The notes under the pieces: generated by a model | Told to the model about the DNA's origin: nothing | The model's input: the letters and a program-made list of their open reading frames with translations, nothing else | The model's database searches: none | Shown: positions 1 to 6,806 of the stretch, piece after piece | Position numbering within the stretch: position 1 is the stretch's first letter | Layout: the number at the start of each line of letters is the position of its first letter | Translations under genes and position numbers: made by a program | Assembly (NCBI GenBank): GCA_029287305.1 | Contig: JARFRJ010000082.1 | Location: forward strand, 1-9,800 | From: Hyphomonas sp. | Lineage (GTDB): Bacteria > Pseudomonadota > Alphaproteobacteria > Caulobacterales > Hyphomonadaceae | Reading direction: 5' to 3' | DNA length: 9,800 nt

Positions 1-24
1 TGGGACGGCTTGCCTCAAGAGCGG

Positions 25-53
25 TTTAAGCTTTGCGCTCTGGCTGGTATAAG
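25..53 (+). promoter_or_regulatory. Possible weak promoter upstream of the DUF2066 gene
   Basis: A TATAAG hexamer at 48-53 matches the sigma-70 -10 consensus at 5 of 6 positions. A poor -35 candidate, TTTAAG at 25-30, lies 17 nt upstream and matches at 3 of 6. Transcription would begin near 60 and give a leader of about 30 nt before the ATG at 91. Alphaproteobacterial promoters are poorly predicted by eye and the -35 is weak, so this is only a candidate for the promoter of the hdaA-ppk1-ppx operon. Confidence 0.2.
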
Positions 54-73
54 GCATATTGTCTCGACTTATC

Positions 74-80
74 AAAAGGA
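74..80 (+). promoter_or_regulatory. Ribosome binding site deciding the start of the DUF2066 gene
   Basis: AAAAGGA lies 10 nt before the ATG at 91. It supports that start over the in-frame TTG at 10, which would add 27 residues ahead of what is otherwise a clean signal peptide. Confidence 0.6.
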
Positions 81-90
81 CACAGATGTC

Positions 91-1095
91 ATGATTCGCA
101 TCCTTATCGCCTGTCTTATACTTCAGACATCCATTATAAGCCTCGCCTATGCCGATATCCGGGCTTTATATACAATACGTGATATTGAGGTGAAGACGCA
201 AGCAGACAGCGTCCTAGAAGCTCAACAAGAGGCTTTTGATGAGGTCCGGATAGACGCGGCTGAAACCTTGCTTAGAAAAATTACGCTGCCCCAAGACCGT
301 CAGGACCTGAACCATCAGGGCTTCAGCGCCAGTGAGGCTGCCGGGCTTGCTGCGGCTGTCGAAATTCAGGAAGAAACACGCGGCGGCAATAATTATGCTG
401 CCACGCTCAGCGTCGTGATTAACCCAACCGCCATGCGGGCCTATCTGGAAGCTCAATCCATCCCCTATATGGATCGCCAAGCGCCTAAAAGCCTGCTTGT
501 GCCGACAGCTCGCCGGGCTGAATTTTCCGATTGGTATGCCAGTTGGGAAGAAGCTGACCCTGGCTTGCTGACCCCTTATGTGAAGACTGAAACGGCCTAT
601 ACGGCAAATACAAATTGGCTTGACCTGCAAAGTGAAGTTGGCCTGACGGGCAGTCAAAGAGCCCTATTTGTCGATCTTCAGGACACTTTTGAAGGCTGGC
701 GGGTCGAGGCGTTTATCCGTGTCGCGGGCCATACTATACCGATTGGACAGACCACGCCGCAACCGACCCTCGCCGACGCGCATGACGCCACCATAGAGAT
801 GTTAAGCCTGCATTGGAAAAAACAATCCATTGTCCGCTCCGAGGCCCGCACATTCGGCCAATTGACCGTCCTGTACACCTCATTGCCAGAATGGACATAT
901 CTGCGCAGCGCTTTTGTTCAATCGCCTCTCATCTCTGATTTTCAGATCAAATCCATTGCCGCCGAGGGGGCTTTTATTGAGTTTGCCTATGCGGGCGATC
1001 AAAATAGATTACGCGCAGATTTCCTGCAACGCGGCCTGAGCCTTAATGAGGAGGCGATTGGCTGGGTTGTGCGATCGGCCAGTTCAGGCGGTTGA
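91..1095 (+). CDS. DUF2066 family protein, predicted exported
   Basis: A 334-residue protein with no established function. The N-terminus is a typical Sec signal peptide: Met-Ile-Arg, then a hydrophobic stretch over about residues 3-18, and an Ala-Tyr-Ala cleavage-like site at 19-21, so the mature protein should begin near Asp22 in the periplasm or envelope. The segment right after it (ALYTIRDIEV, then a long Ala/Glu-rich helix ending in LLRKITLP near 60-67) matches my memory of DUF2066 (Pfam PF09839), whose members often sit directly upstream of hda. No enzyme motif or further membrane segment is visible. The start at 91 fits both the ribosome binding site and the signal peptide; an open extension to a TTG at 10 looks spurious. 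The gene is first in the apparent operon, 9 nt before hdaA. The family call is fairly sure; the function is unknown. Confidence 0.8.
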   Translation: MIRILIACLILQTSIISLAYADIRALYTIRDIEVKTQADSVLEAQQEAFDEVRIDAAETLLRKITLPQDRQDLNHQGFSASEAAGLAAAVEIQEETRGGNNYAATLSVVINPTAMRAYLEAQSIPYMDRQAPKSLLVPTARRAEFSDWYASWEEADPGLLTPYVKTETAYTANTNWLDLQSEVGLTGSQRALFVDLQDTFEGWRVEAFIRVAGHTIPIGQTTPQPTLADAHDATIEMLSLHWKKQSIVRSEARTFGQLTVLYTSLPEWTYLRSAFVQSPLISDFQIKSIAAEGAFIEFAYAGDQNRLRADFLQRGLSLNEEAIGWVVRSASSGG

Positions 1096-1104
1096 TAGAC
1101 ACGT

Positions 1105-1797
1105 ATGGCGTTAAATGTGAAAGACAGCCCCACTCAATTAAGTTTCCCATTGACCGCTGAGATCGACAATTTTTCTGATCTTAGGGTGACAGATGTCAAT
1201 CGCGCAGCCCTCCAAGTGGTGCAAAACTGGCCGGCTTGGAACAGCCATGCCCTGCATTTGACCGGACCGGAAAAATCGGGATTGACGACGCTCACCCGTT
1301 TGTGGAGTGCGCAGGCCGAGGCAAGATTGATCGACGCGGCGCGTTTCAATCAATACACACAAAAAGAGATTGAAGCGCTGGCGACACATCATTGCGCTTT
1401 GGACGATGCCGACCAGATTACCCATGAAACCAATCTTCTTATGCTGTATAATCTGACCGCTGAGCGGGGCCGCTCTCTGCTTTTAACCGCGCATAGCCCG
1501 GCCATGCATGCGGCCTATCGCTCTGCAGATCTGAAATCGCGCCTTGCCAGCCTCACCATTGCAGAGATTTATCCCCCCGATGAAGCCATGCTGGCCGCGC
1601 GTCTGGTCGCCGCCTGTCGCCGTCATTATCTGAAACTCAATCAGGCAACACTCGATTATCTGATCATCCGCCTGCCCCGCGTCTATACAGAGATTGAAAC
1701 CTATGTTTTACGATTGGATGAAGAAATTCACCGAACTGGGCGTTCCCCCAGTGTGCCTTTGGCCAAAACCGTGCTTGAAATGGCGCCTAACCCCTAA
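1105..1797 (+). CDS. hdaA: HdaA, DnaA-related regulator of replication initiation
   Basis: A 230-residue Hda-type AAA+ protein resembling DnaA domain III without the DNA-binding domain. In the family, Hda bound to the DNA polymerase sliding clamp stimulates ATP hydrolysis by DnaA and so prevents re-initiation. The N-terminal QLSFPL at 11-16 is a clamp-binding motif, which supports this start. The Walker A region is at 54-61 (GPEKSGLT); the usual Lys is Leu60, so the motif is degenerate. Walker B-like ALDDAD lies at 98-103, sensor 1-like TAHSPA at 128-133, the box VII-type arginine finger at Arg146 (DLKSRL), and a sensor 2-like arginine at Arg192 (LPRVYTEIE). The length is normal for the family. 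The gene starts 9 nt after the DUF2066 stop with only a weak AGGCGG 13 nt upstream, so it may be translationally coupled. It is followed by ppk1, a common alphaproteobacterial neighbour. The family assignment is strong; nucleotide binding by this protein is uncertain. Confidence 0.88.
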   Translation: MALNVKDSPTQLSFPLTAEIDNFSDLRVTDVNRAALQVVQNWPAWNSHALHLTGPEKSGLTTLTRLWSAQAEARLIDAARFNQYTQKEIEALATHHCALDDADQITHETNLLMLYNLTAERGRSLLLTAHSPAMHAAYRSADLKSRLASLTIAEIYPPDEAMLAARLVAACRRHYLKLNQATLDYLIIRLPRVYTEIETYVLRLDEEIHRTGRSPSVPLAKTVLEMAPNP

Positions 1798-1833
1798 CAG
1801 GGTTTGAAGCCGGGCGGCACAATATGATCTGTC

Positions 1834-1840
1834 AAAAGGG
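1834..1840 (+). promoter_or_regulatory. Ribosome binding site of ppk1
   Basis: AAAAGGG ends 5 nt before the ATG at 1846. Four in-frame ATG codons follow one another at 1846, 1861, 1876 and 1891, and only the first has a good Shine-Dalgarno sequence at the right distance. Confidence 0.6.
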
Positions 1841-1845
1841 TAATC

Positions 1846-1899
1846 ATGACTGATATAAATATGGCTGACACAGACATGACGGATGCAAAAATGGCTGGC
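1846..1899 (+). repeat. In-frame 15-nt tandem repeat at the 5' end of ppk1
   Basis: Three diverged 15-nt units (1846-1860, 1861-1875, 1876-1890) and a partial fourth (1891-1899) each begin with ATG-[AG]C and encode MTDIN, MADTD, MTDAK and MAG. The units lie ahead of the conserved start of the Ppk1 N domain at about residue 32 and form a short acidic, probably disordered extension. Divergence between units is substantial, so this may be an old duplication or chance. Confidence 0.5.
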
Positions 1900-4050
1900 C
1901 CGCCCCCAAGCGGCGAGACCTTAAGAGACCGTCCGGAACGCTTCTTCAATCGGGAGATTTCCTGGCTGAAATTTAATCAGCGTGTTTTGGAAGAGGCCGC
2001 AAACCTAGCGCATCCTTTATTGGAAAGGCTGCGCTTTTTATCCATTTCGGCGAATAATCTCGATGAGTTTTATATGGTGCGCTATGCTGGACTGCGCGAG
2101 CAAAAACGCGCGGGCGTGGAGCGTAAAAGTCAAGATGGGCTCACCCCTGCCATGCAGGTTCAGAAGATTGAAATCGTCGCAGGCCAGCTGATGGAAGAGC
2201 AACAAGCCTGTTATAAAATCCTGCTTACGGAGCTCTCCCATGCGGGCATCCATATCATCACGCCCGAGCAATTGGATAAAACCGATCATGCCTTGCTTGC
2301 AGATATTTTTGAAAGCGAAATCCTCCCGCTTTTAACCCCGCTCGCCTTTGATCCGGCCTATCCTTTTCCATTTATTCCCAATTGCGGTTTTGTCCTCGCT
2401 TTCAGCTTGAAGCCCAAACAGGACGGCGAGGCGATGACAGGTCTTGTGCCGATGCCAGCTCATGCCGCCCGCTTTATTCAGCTCAAACCTACAAGCAAGG
2501 GCGAGGTGCGCTACATCGCTTTGGAACAGGTTATTCCGCTTTTTATCTCTACACTGTTTCCCGGTTACAAGGCTTCAGGCGTCTGCGAGTTTCGAATTAT
2601 TCGCGATTCCGATATCGAAATTGATGAGGAAGCTGAAGACCTGATCCAGGAGTTTGAAATTCTCCTGCGCCAGAGACGACGGGGGCGCATTGTCCGCATT
2701 AAGGTCAACGCCGCAGCCCCCAAACGCTTGCGCACGCTGCTTTTGCGCGAAATGGAAGCCGAACCGAATGATCTTGTTGTCACAGACGGGATTCTAGGCC
2801 TCGAACAATTATCAGAATTGGTTACGGAAAAGCACCGCGCCTTGCAATTTCCACCTTATGAACCGCGCTATCCAGAACGTGTCCACGAACATGGCGGGGA
2901 TTGTTTTGCCGCTATTCGTGAGAAAGATTTCATCGTTCATCACCCTTATGAATCCTTTGATGTCGTGGTTGAATTTATCCGCCAAGCGGCGCAAGACCCG
3001 GATGTTCTGGCGATCAAGCAGACGCTCTATCGGACCAGTTCGGACTCGCCGATTGTGGCGGCTCTGATAGAAGCGGCGGAAGCAGGAAAATCCGTCACTG
3101 CACTGGTCGAGATCAAAGCCCGCTTTGATGAGGAGACGAATTTACGTCTGGCCCGAGATTTGGAACGGGCTGGGGTTCAAGTGGTCTATGGATTCATTGA
3201 TTATAAAACCCATGCCAAAATTAGCCTCGTCGTGCGCCGCGAGGAAGAAAGCTTACGCACATATGCACATTTTGGCACGGGCAATTATCACCCCATTACG
3301 GCCCGTATCTATACAGATTTGTCCCTGTTCACCGCAAAACCTGCCTTTGGCCGGGATGCCGGTCGGCTGTTCAATTTCGTCACTGGCTATAAGCATCCGC
3401 ATATGAACGGGCCGAGCCTTGAAAAGATTGTAATGTCCCCAACCAATCTCTCCAACACATTGATTAAACTTATAGAAACGGAGAGTGAGGCCGCCAGGGC
3501 CGGCAAACCATCTGGCATTTATGCCAAGCTAAACTCGCTCGTTGACGGGAACATTATTGATGCGCTTTACCAGGCCAGTCAGGCCGGTGTGCCCATTAAT
3601 TTGATTGTGCGCGGCATATGTTGTCTACGCCCTGGCATTCCTGGCCTGTCAGAGACGATTGAAGTGAAAAGTATTGTCGGGCGGTTTTTAGAGCATTCGC
3701 GGATTGTCGCTTTTGCCAATGGGGCTGGCCTGCCCTCGCCGAAAGCCAAAGTCTTTATCTCCTCAGCCGACTGGATGCCGCGAAATATGAAACGCCGCGT
3801 GGAAGTGATGGTGCCACTGGAAAATGACACTGTGCGCCGACAAGTGCTTTACCAAATCCTCATGGCCAATCTGAAAGATGATATGCAAAGCTGGATATTG
3901 CAGCCAGACGGGGACTATATTCGTGTGAAACCGTCTGAACGTGCGCCCTTTAATGCGCATCAATACTTCATGAATTATGCCAGTTTTTCCGGTCGCGGAA
4001 GTGAAAAGGATATGAATTTGCCGCCTGAATTTGCGATTGAAGATTTGTAA
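1846..4050 (+). CDS. ppk1: Polyphosphate kinase 1
   Basis: A 734-residue Ppk1, which reversibly transfers the ATP gamma-phosphate to a growing inorganic polyphosphate chain. Conserved landmarks are in order: the N domain begins with FFNREISWLKFN at 33-44; SISANNLDEF at 66-75 includes the ATP-contacting Asn71; YRTSSDSP carries Arg396 and EIKARFDE carries Arg426, at the spacing of E. coli Arg375 and Arg405; THAK carries the phospho-accepting His456 (E. coli His435); RGICCLRPGIPGL precedes FLEHSRI with His617 (E. coli His592); and SSADWMPRNMKRR follows. The catalytic set is complete and the length is within the family range. The first about 31 residues are not conserved and begin with a repeated Met-x-Asp pentapeptide. 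The gene lies 48 nt after hdaA and 5 nt before ppx, so it is probably co-transcribed with both. No terminator is visible in the 48-nt gap. The identification is secure; the exact start among the four in-frame ATGs is less so. Confidence 0.97.
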   Translation: MTDINMADTDMTDAKMAGPPPSGETLRDRPERFFNREISWLKFNQRVLEEAANLAHPLLERLRFLSISANNLDEFYMVRYAGLREQKRAGVERKSQDGLTPAMQVQKIEIVAGQLMEEQQACYKILLTELSHAGIHIITPEQLDKTDHALLADIFESEILPLLTPLAFDPAYPFPFIPNCGFVLAFSLKPKQDGEAMTGLVPMPAHAARFIQLKPTSKGEVRYIALEQVIPLFISTLFPGYKASGVCEFRIIRDSDIEIDEEAEDLIQEFEILLRQRRRGRIVRIKVNAAAPKRLRTLLLREMEAEPNDLVVTDGILGLEQLSELVTEKHRALQFPPYEPRYPERVHEHGGDCFAAIREKDFIVHHPYESFDVVVEFIRQAAQDPDVLAIKQTLYRTSSDSPIVAALIEAAEAGKSVTALVEIKARFDEETNLRLARDLERAGVQVVYGFIDYKTHAKISLVVRREEESLRTYAHFGTGNYHPITARIYTDLSLFTAKPAFGRDAGRLFNFVTGYKHPHMNGPSLEKIVMSPTNLSNTLIKLIETESEAARAGKPSGIYAKLNSLVDGNIIDALYQASQAGVPINLIVRGICCLRPGIPGLSETIEVKSIVGRFLEHSRIVAFANGAGLPSPKAKVFISSADWMPRNMKRRVEVMVPLENDTVRRQVLYQILMANLKDDMQSWILQPDGDYIRVKPSERAPFNAHQYFMNYASFSGRGSEKDMNLPPEFAIEDL

Positions 4051-4055
4051 GCCGG

Positions 4056-5564
4056 ATGCAAACGGGCGACCCGCATACGAATTTACAAGCCGTTATTGAT
4101 ATTGGATCGAACTCGGTTCGTCTGGTTATTTTCGAGGTCGGGGGACAGGCTTTACTGCCCTATTATAATGAAAAGGTCATGGCCGGGCTGGGTGTCGGTG
4201 TGCCAGAAACCGGACATCTGCCGGCTGCGGGCATCGTCATGGCGCTAAAAGCCCTGAAACGTTTCAAACTGATTATTGAAGGCCTTAAAATTGAAACCGT
4301 ACATGCGGTTGCTACAGCCGCGATCCGCGCCGCCAAGGATGGCCCGGACTTTGTGCGAACGATCAAAAGAGATATCGGGTTTGATGTTGATATTATAAAG
4401 GGAGCCGAGGAAGCGCGCCTGTCTGGTCTTGGCGTCTGCGGCGGCATGCACAAAGCAACAGGGCTGGTCGGCGATCTGGGCGGCTCCAGCCTAGAATTTT
4501 GTGTCGTCAAGGACGGGCAAATTCAAGGCAAAGGAGAAAGCCTCATGCTCGGGCCGCTATCCATGGACATAGCGCAGAAAAGCCCAGCAGAACAAGAGGC
4601 CGCGATTGATGAAATTTTGAAACAGGCGCAGCATTTGCGCTCTGGCTATGATAATTTCTACCTTGTCGGCGGGGCTTGGCGCGCTTTGGCCAAGCTGCAC
4701 ATGGACGTGTATGACTATCCCTTACGGCTTTTGCATGGCTATCAAATGGACGCCCCGGCGCTGGACCATATTGTAGAGCTGACGCAAGACACATCAGAGG
4801 CGGGGCTGGAGCGAAGACGCCGCGCCAGTCAAAGACGGCAGGCCAATCTCCCCTATGCCGCCTTGCTTTTAAGACAGATCTTCAAAGCCGGGAAGTTTAC
4901 GAACGCCGTCACCTCCTCTTATGGATTGCGCGAAGGCCTTATCTTCTCGCAAATCCCAAAGCCAGAAGTGCCCCAGATTTTACTCGAAGGCTTGCAGCTT
5001 ACGCTCCTGCATAAACAAACGCGGCTGACTTATGGCACCGCCATGTATCACTGGATCAGACCTTTATTGACAGAGACTATGCTAGCCCCGCTCGCTTTTG
5101 AGAAAATAATGCGCCTGGTCAGAGCCGCCTGTATGATGGCCGAATCTGGAGCGTTCTTCCATCCTGAGCAGCGGGCCAATCTCGCCTTTGAGACCATATT
5201 GCGGGGCCAGTTTTATACCCTTACCCATGCAGAGAGAATTTTTCTCGCCGCGATGATTGGCTATCGCTACCATTACAATTTTAAACTTCCTTCTGCTTTG
5301 GCCGCCTTACTGCATCCGCGTCAAAAGGAGCTTAGCCGTATCCTGGGCGCTGCCTTACGCCTCGGCAGTCTGGTATCCGGTCGGTCGTCCAACATATTTG
5401 ATAAAATACAGCTAAAGCTGACCGATGATACCCTCAGCCTTCTCTTCCACCCGGCCATAGAAGACATGCTTTCCAATAAGGTTGAAAGACGCCTAGAAAC
5501 ACTCGCCCATCTGATGGGGCGCCACGCCCTTATGGAAAAGCATCCTGATCTGGCTGCGTTTTAA
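4056..5564 (+). CDS. ppx: Exopolyphosphatase, Ppx/GppA family
   Basis: A 502-residue member of the Ppx/GppA branch of the ASKHA phosphotransferase fold, which removes terminal phosphates from polyphosphate; some relatives also hydrolyse pppGpp. Visible motifs are the phosphate-1 loop DIGSNSVR at 15-22, VATAAIRAA at 95-103, the Glu pair of GAEEARL at 116-122 that holds the catalytic glutamate, and the phosphate-2 loop DLGGSSLE at 140-147, where the usual third Gly is Ser144. SYGLREGLIF near 289-298 ends the phosphatase core, and the remaining about 200 residues form the helical HD-like C-terminal region. The start is 5 nt after the ppk1 stop with no good Shine-Dalgarno sequence, suggesting coupling to ppk1 translation. 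The 3' end overlaps the convergent rnd gene by 35 bp. Ppx versus GppA specificity cannot be read from sequence alone; adjacency to ppk1 favours polyphosphate as substrate. Confidence 0.93.
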   Translation: MQTGDPHTNLQAVIDIGSNSVRLVIFEVGGQALLPYYNEKVMAGLGVGVPETGHLPAAGIVMALKALKRFKLIIEGLKIETVHAVATAAIRAAKDGPDFVRTIKRDIGFDVDIIKGAEEARLSGLGVCGGMHKATGLVGDLGGSSLEFCVVKDGQIQGKGESLMLGPLSMDIAQKSPAEQEAAIDEILKQAQHLRSGYDNFYLVGGAWRALAKLHMDVYDYPLRLLHGYQMDAPALDHIVELTQDTSEAGLERRRRASQRRQANLPYAALLLRQIFKAGKFTNAVTSSYGLREGLIFSQIPKPEVPQILLEGLQLTLLHKQTRLTYGTAMYHWIRPLLTETMLAPLAFEKIMRLVRAACMMAESGAFFHPEQRANLAFETILRGQFYTLTHAERIFLAAMIGYRYHYNFKLPSALAALLHPRQKELSRILGAALRLGSLVSGRSSNIFDKIQLKLTDDTLSLLFHPAIEDMLSNKVERRLETLAHLMGRHALMEKHPDLAAF

Positions 5565-6717
5565 ACAAGCGGATTTCATTATCCTGCAGCGACAAAGCCA
5601 GCTGACCGGACATCAAGGCTTGGGCATGTTGACCAAAAATCTCATATCGCCAGCCCGTTAAAGCCGGTATATCCTCTGTTTCCCCGCGGGCAATACGTTC
5701 AATATCGGCTGCATTCGCAATCAGACGCGGGACGATACTGGCATCCTCCGAAACATATTTTAACAGAACTTTCAGCATTTCTGGCACACCGCCGGGCAGG
5801 TGCGCATTTTGCTTTCGCGTCGGCAATATCGGCGCATATTGTTTGGGGCTTGCCAGCGCTTGATCTACCATCTCTTTCAGCCCATCGGCATATTTTGACC
5901 GCATAAAGCCTTTTTGCAAGGATCTAAGCTGCTCATACTCTGCCTCATTACGCGGTTTTTGCAGAGCAATTTCATAAATAGTATCATCCTTCATAATGCG
6001 CCGACGCGGTCGGTTCAGCGTCTTGGCACGGGTTTCGCGCCAAGCGGCGACATTGGCCAAAACAGCCAGATAATCGGGCTTGGATTTACGAATTTTCAGC
6101 TTCTGCCAAGCGTGTTCTGCCCGGTTGTCATAAAGTTCAGACGCTTCTAGGCGTGCCATATCTTCAGCCAGCCAGCCGAGCCTGCCCTTGGCCTCTAACT
6201 GCATCTTCATTTCATAATAGGCATCACGCAAATGGGTGACATCGCCCAAAGCATAAGCCAATTGCTTTTCTGTTAAAGGGCGTCCCAGCCAATTTGTAAA
6301 TTGGGAGGATTTGTCAATGTGCAGGTTCAAAACCCGCTGGATCAGATTGTCATAAGAAATCGAATCGCCCAGCCCAAGCGCCATAGCGCCAATCTGTGTA
6401 TCAAATATGGGGCCAAGCGGCTCGCCAAGGAGCGCATGGAAAATCTCCAAATCCTGACGCGCGGCATGTAAGACTTTAACACGCGAGCGATCTTTGATGA
6501 GATCAAGAAACGGGGTCAGATCGAGTCCCTCAGCGAGCGGATCAATCATGCCCTCTATATTCGGCGCTGAGGCCTGAATCAGGCAGAGTTCAGGCCAATA
6601 GGTTTGCTCCCGGTGAAATTCCGTATCAATGCACAAAAAATCCCCTTGAGCCAAGGCGTCACAAAACGTATGTAGCGCTTTTGTATCGGTGATTGGGATC
6701 AGATTTTTATTAGACAT
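5530..6717 (-). CDS. rnd: Ribonuclease D
   Basis: A 395-residue DEDDy-family 3'-5' exoribonuclease that in E. coli trims tRNA precursors and other small stable RNAs. The exonuclease domain covers about residues 5-175: Exo I has Asp31 and Glu33 ([14 protein letters not shown]), Exo II has Asp89 ([10 protein letters not shown]), and Exo III has Tyr155 and Asp159 ([11 protein letters not shown]), so all metal ligands and the tyrosine are present. An HRDC domain follows at about 210-290 (AWQKLKIRK to [10 protein letters not shown]), and the remaining C-terminal about 100 residues look like the second HRDC-like domain. The length is close to the E. coli enzyme (375). I chose the ATG at 6717 because AGGGA lies 5 nt upstream and the conserved protein begins there; an in-frame ATG at 6771 would add 18 unconserved residues and run most of the way to aspS. 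The last 35 bp overlap ppx on the other strand. Confidence 0.95.
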   Translation of the reverse strand: MSNKNLIPITDTKALHTFCDALAQGDFLCIDTEFHREQTYWPELCLIQASAPNIEGMIDPLAEGLDLTPFLDLIKDRSRVKVLHAARQDLEIFHALLGEPLGPIFDTQIGAMALGLGDSISYDNLIQRVLNLHIDKSSQFTNWLGRPLTEKQLAYALGDVTHLRDAYYEMKMQLEAKGRLGWLAEDMARLEASELYDNRAEHAWQKLKIRKSKPDYLAVLANVAAWRETRAKTLNRPRRRIMKDDTIYEIALQKPRNEAEYEQLRSLQKGFMRSKYADGLKEMVDQALASPKQYAPILPTRKQNAHLPGGVPEMLKVLLKYVSEDASIVPRLIANAADIERIARGETEDIPALTGWRYEIFGQHAQALMSGQLALSLQDNEIRLFKTQPDQDAFP

Positions 6718-6722
6718 TCCCG

Positions 6723-6727
6723 TCCCT
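6723..6727 (-). promoter_or_regulatory. Ribosome binding site of rnd
   Basis: On the minus strand AGGGA lies 5 nt before the ATG at 6717. This favours that start over the in-frame upstream ATG at 6771. Confidence 0.55.
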
Positions 6728-6793
6728 ATCCGATCACCCGAACAAGGTCCAGCGCTGCGACAGATTTTCAAGCCGCCATGCGCCTAAAATGTT

Positions 6794-6799
6794 GAAGGA
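6794..6799 (+). promoter_or_regulatory. Ribosome binding site deciding the aspS start
   Basis: GAAGGA lies 7 nt before the ATG at 6807. The in-frame ATG at 6789 overlaps the region just upstream and has no such site. The Met-His-Ala-Tyr-Arg start from 6807 also fits the usual AspRS N-terminus. Confidence 0.7.
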
Positions 6800-6806
6800 A
6801 CCGCCC

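Larger units (their letters stand above)
6718..6806 (+). promoter_or_regulatory. Divergent intergenic region of rnd and aspS
   Basis: This 89-bp spacer between the rnd and aspS starts must hold the promoters of both genes unless one lies inside the neighbouring coding sequence. A TAAAAT box at 6785-6790 is too close to the aspS ribosome binding site to be a useful -10, and I found no convincing -35/-10 pair on either strand. There is no T-box-like or other recognisable leader structure, and the aspS leader is short. Confidence 0.4.

Noticed and set aside
1..57. Minus-strand frame starting with ATG at 57 and open to the left edge (19 codons), possibly the 5' end of a divergent gene.
   Set aside because: Its visible residues (MPYTSQSAKLKPLLRQ...) match no family I know. 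They do not resemble the start of PurM, a common neighbour here. There is no clear ribosome binding site and 19 codons are too few to judge.
69..77. TTATCAAAA resembles a DnaA box.
   Set aside because: It matches TTATCCACA at 7 of 9 positions but misses two informative C positions, and it is a single copy.
10..90. TTG start at 10 extending the DUF2066 gene by 27 residues.
   Set aside because: The ATG at 91 has a good ribosome binding site and begins a clean signal peptide; the extension would bury the signal peptide.
214..657. 147-codon minus-strand open frame inside the DUF2066 gene.
   Set aside because: It is antisense to a gene with a signal peptide, family match and ribosome binding site; no protein features of its own.
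1804..1828. Promoter-like TTGAAG and TATGAT hexamers in the hdaA-ppk1 gap.
   Set aside because: The spacer is only 13 nt and transcription would start inside the ppk1 ribosome binding site.
6718..6771. In-frame N-terminal extension of RNase D to the ATG at 6771.
   Set aside because: The extra 18 residues are unconserved, and the ATG at 6717 has a good ribosome binding site.
6785..6790. TAAAAT as a -10 box for aspS.
   Set aside because: The start point would fall within the ribosome binding site at 6794-6799, and no -35 lies at the right distance.
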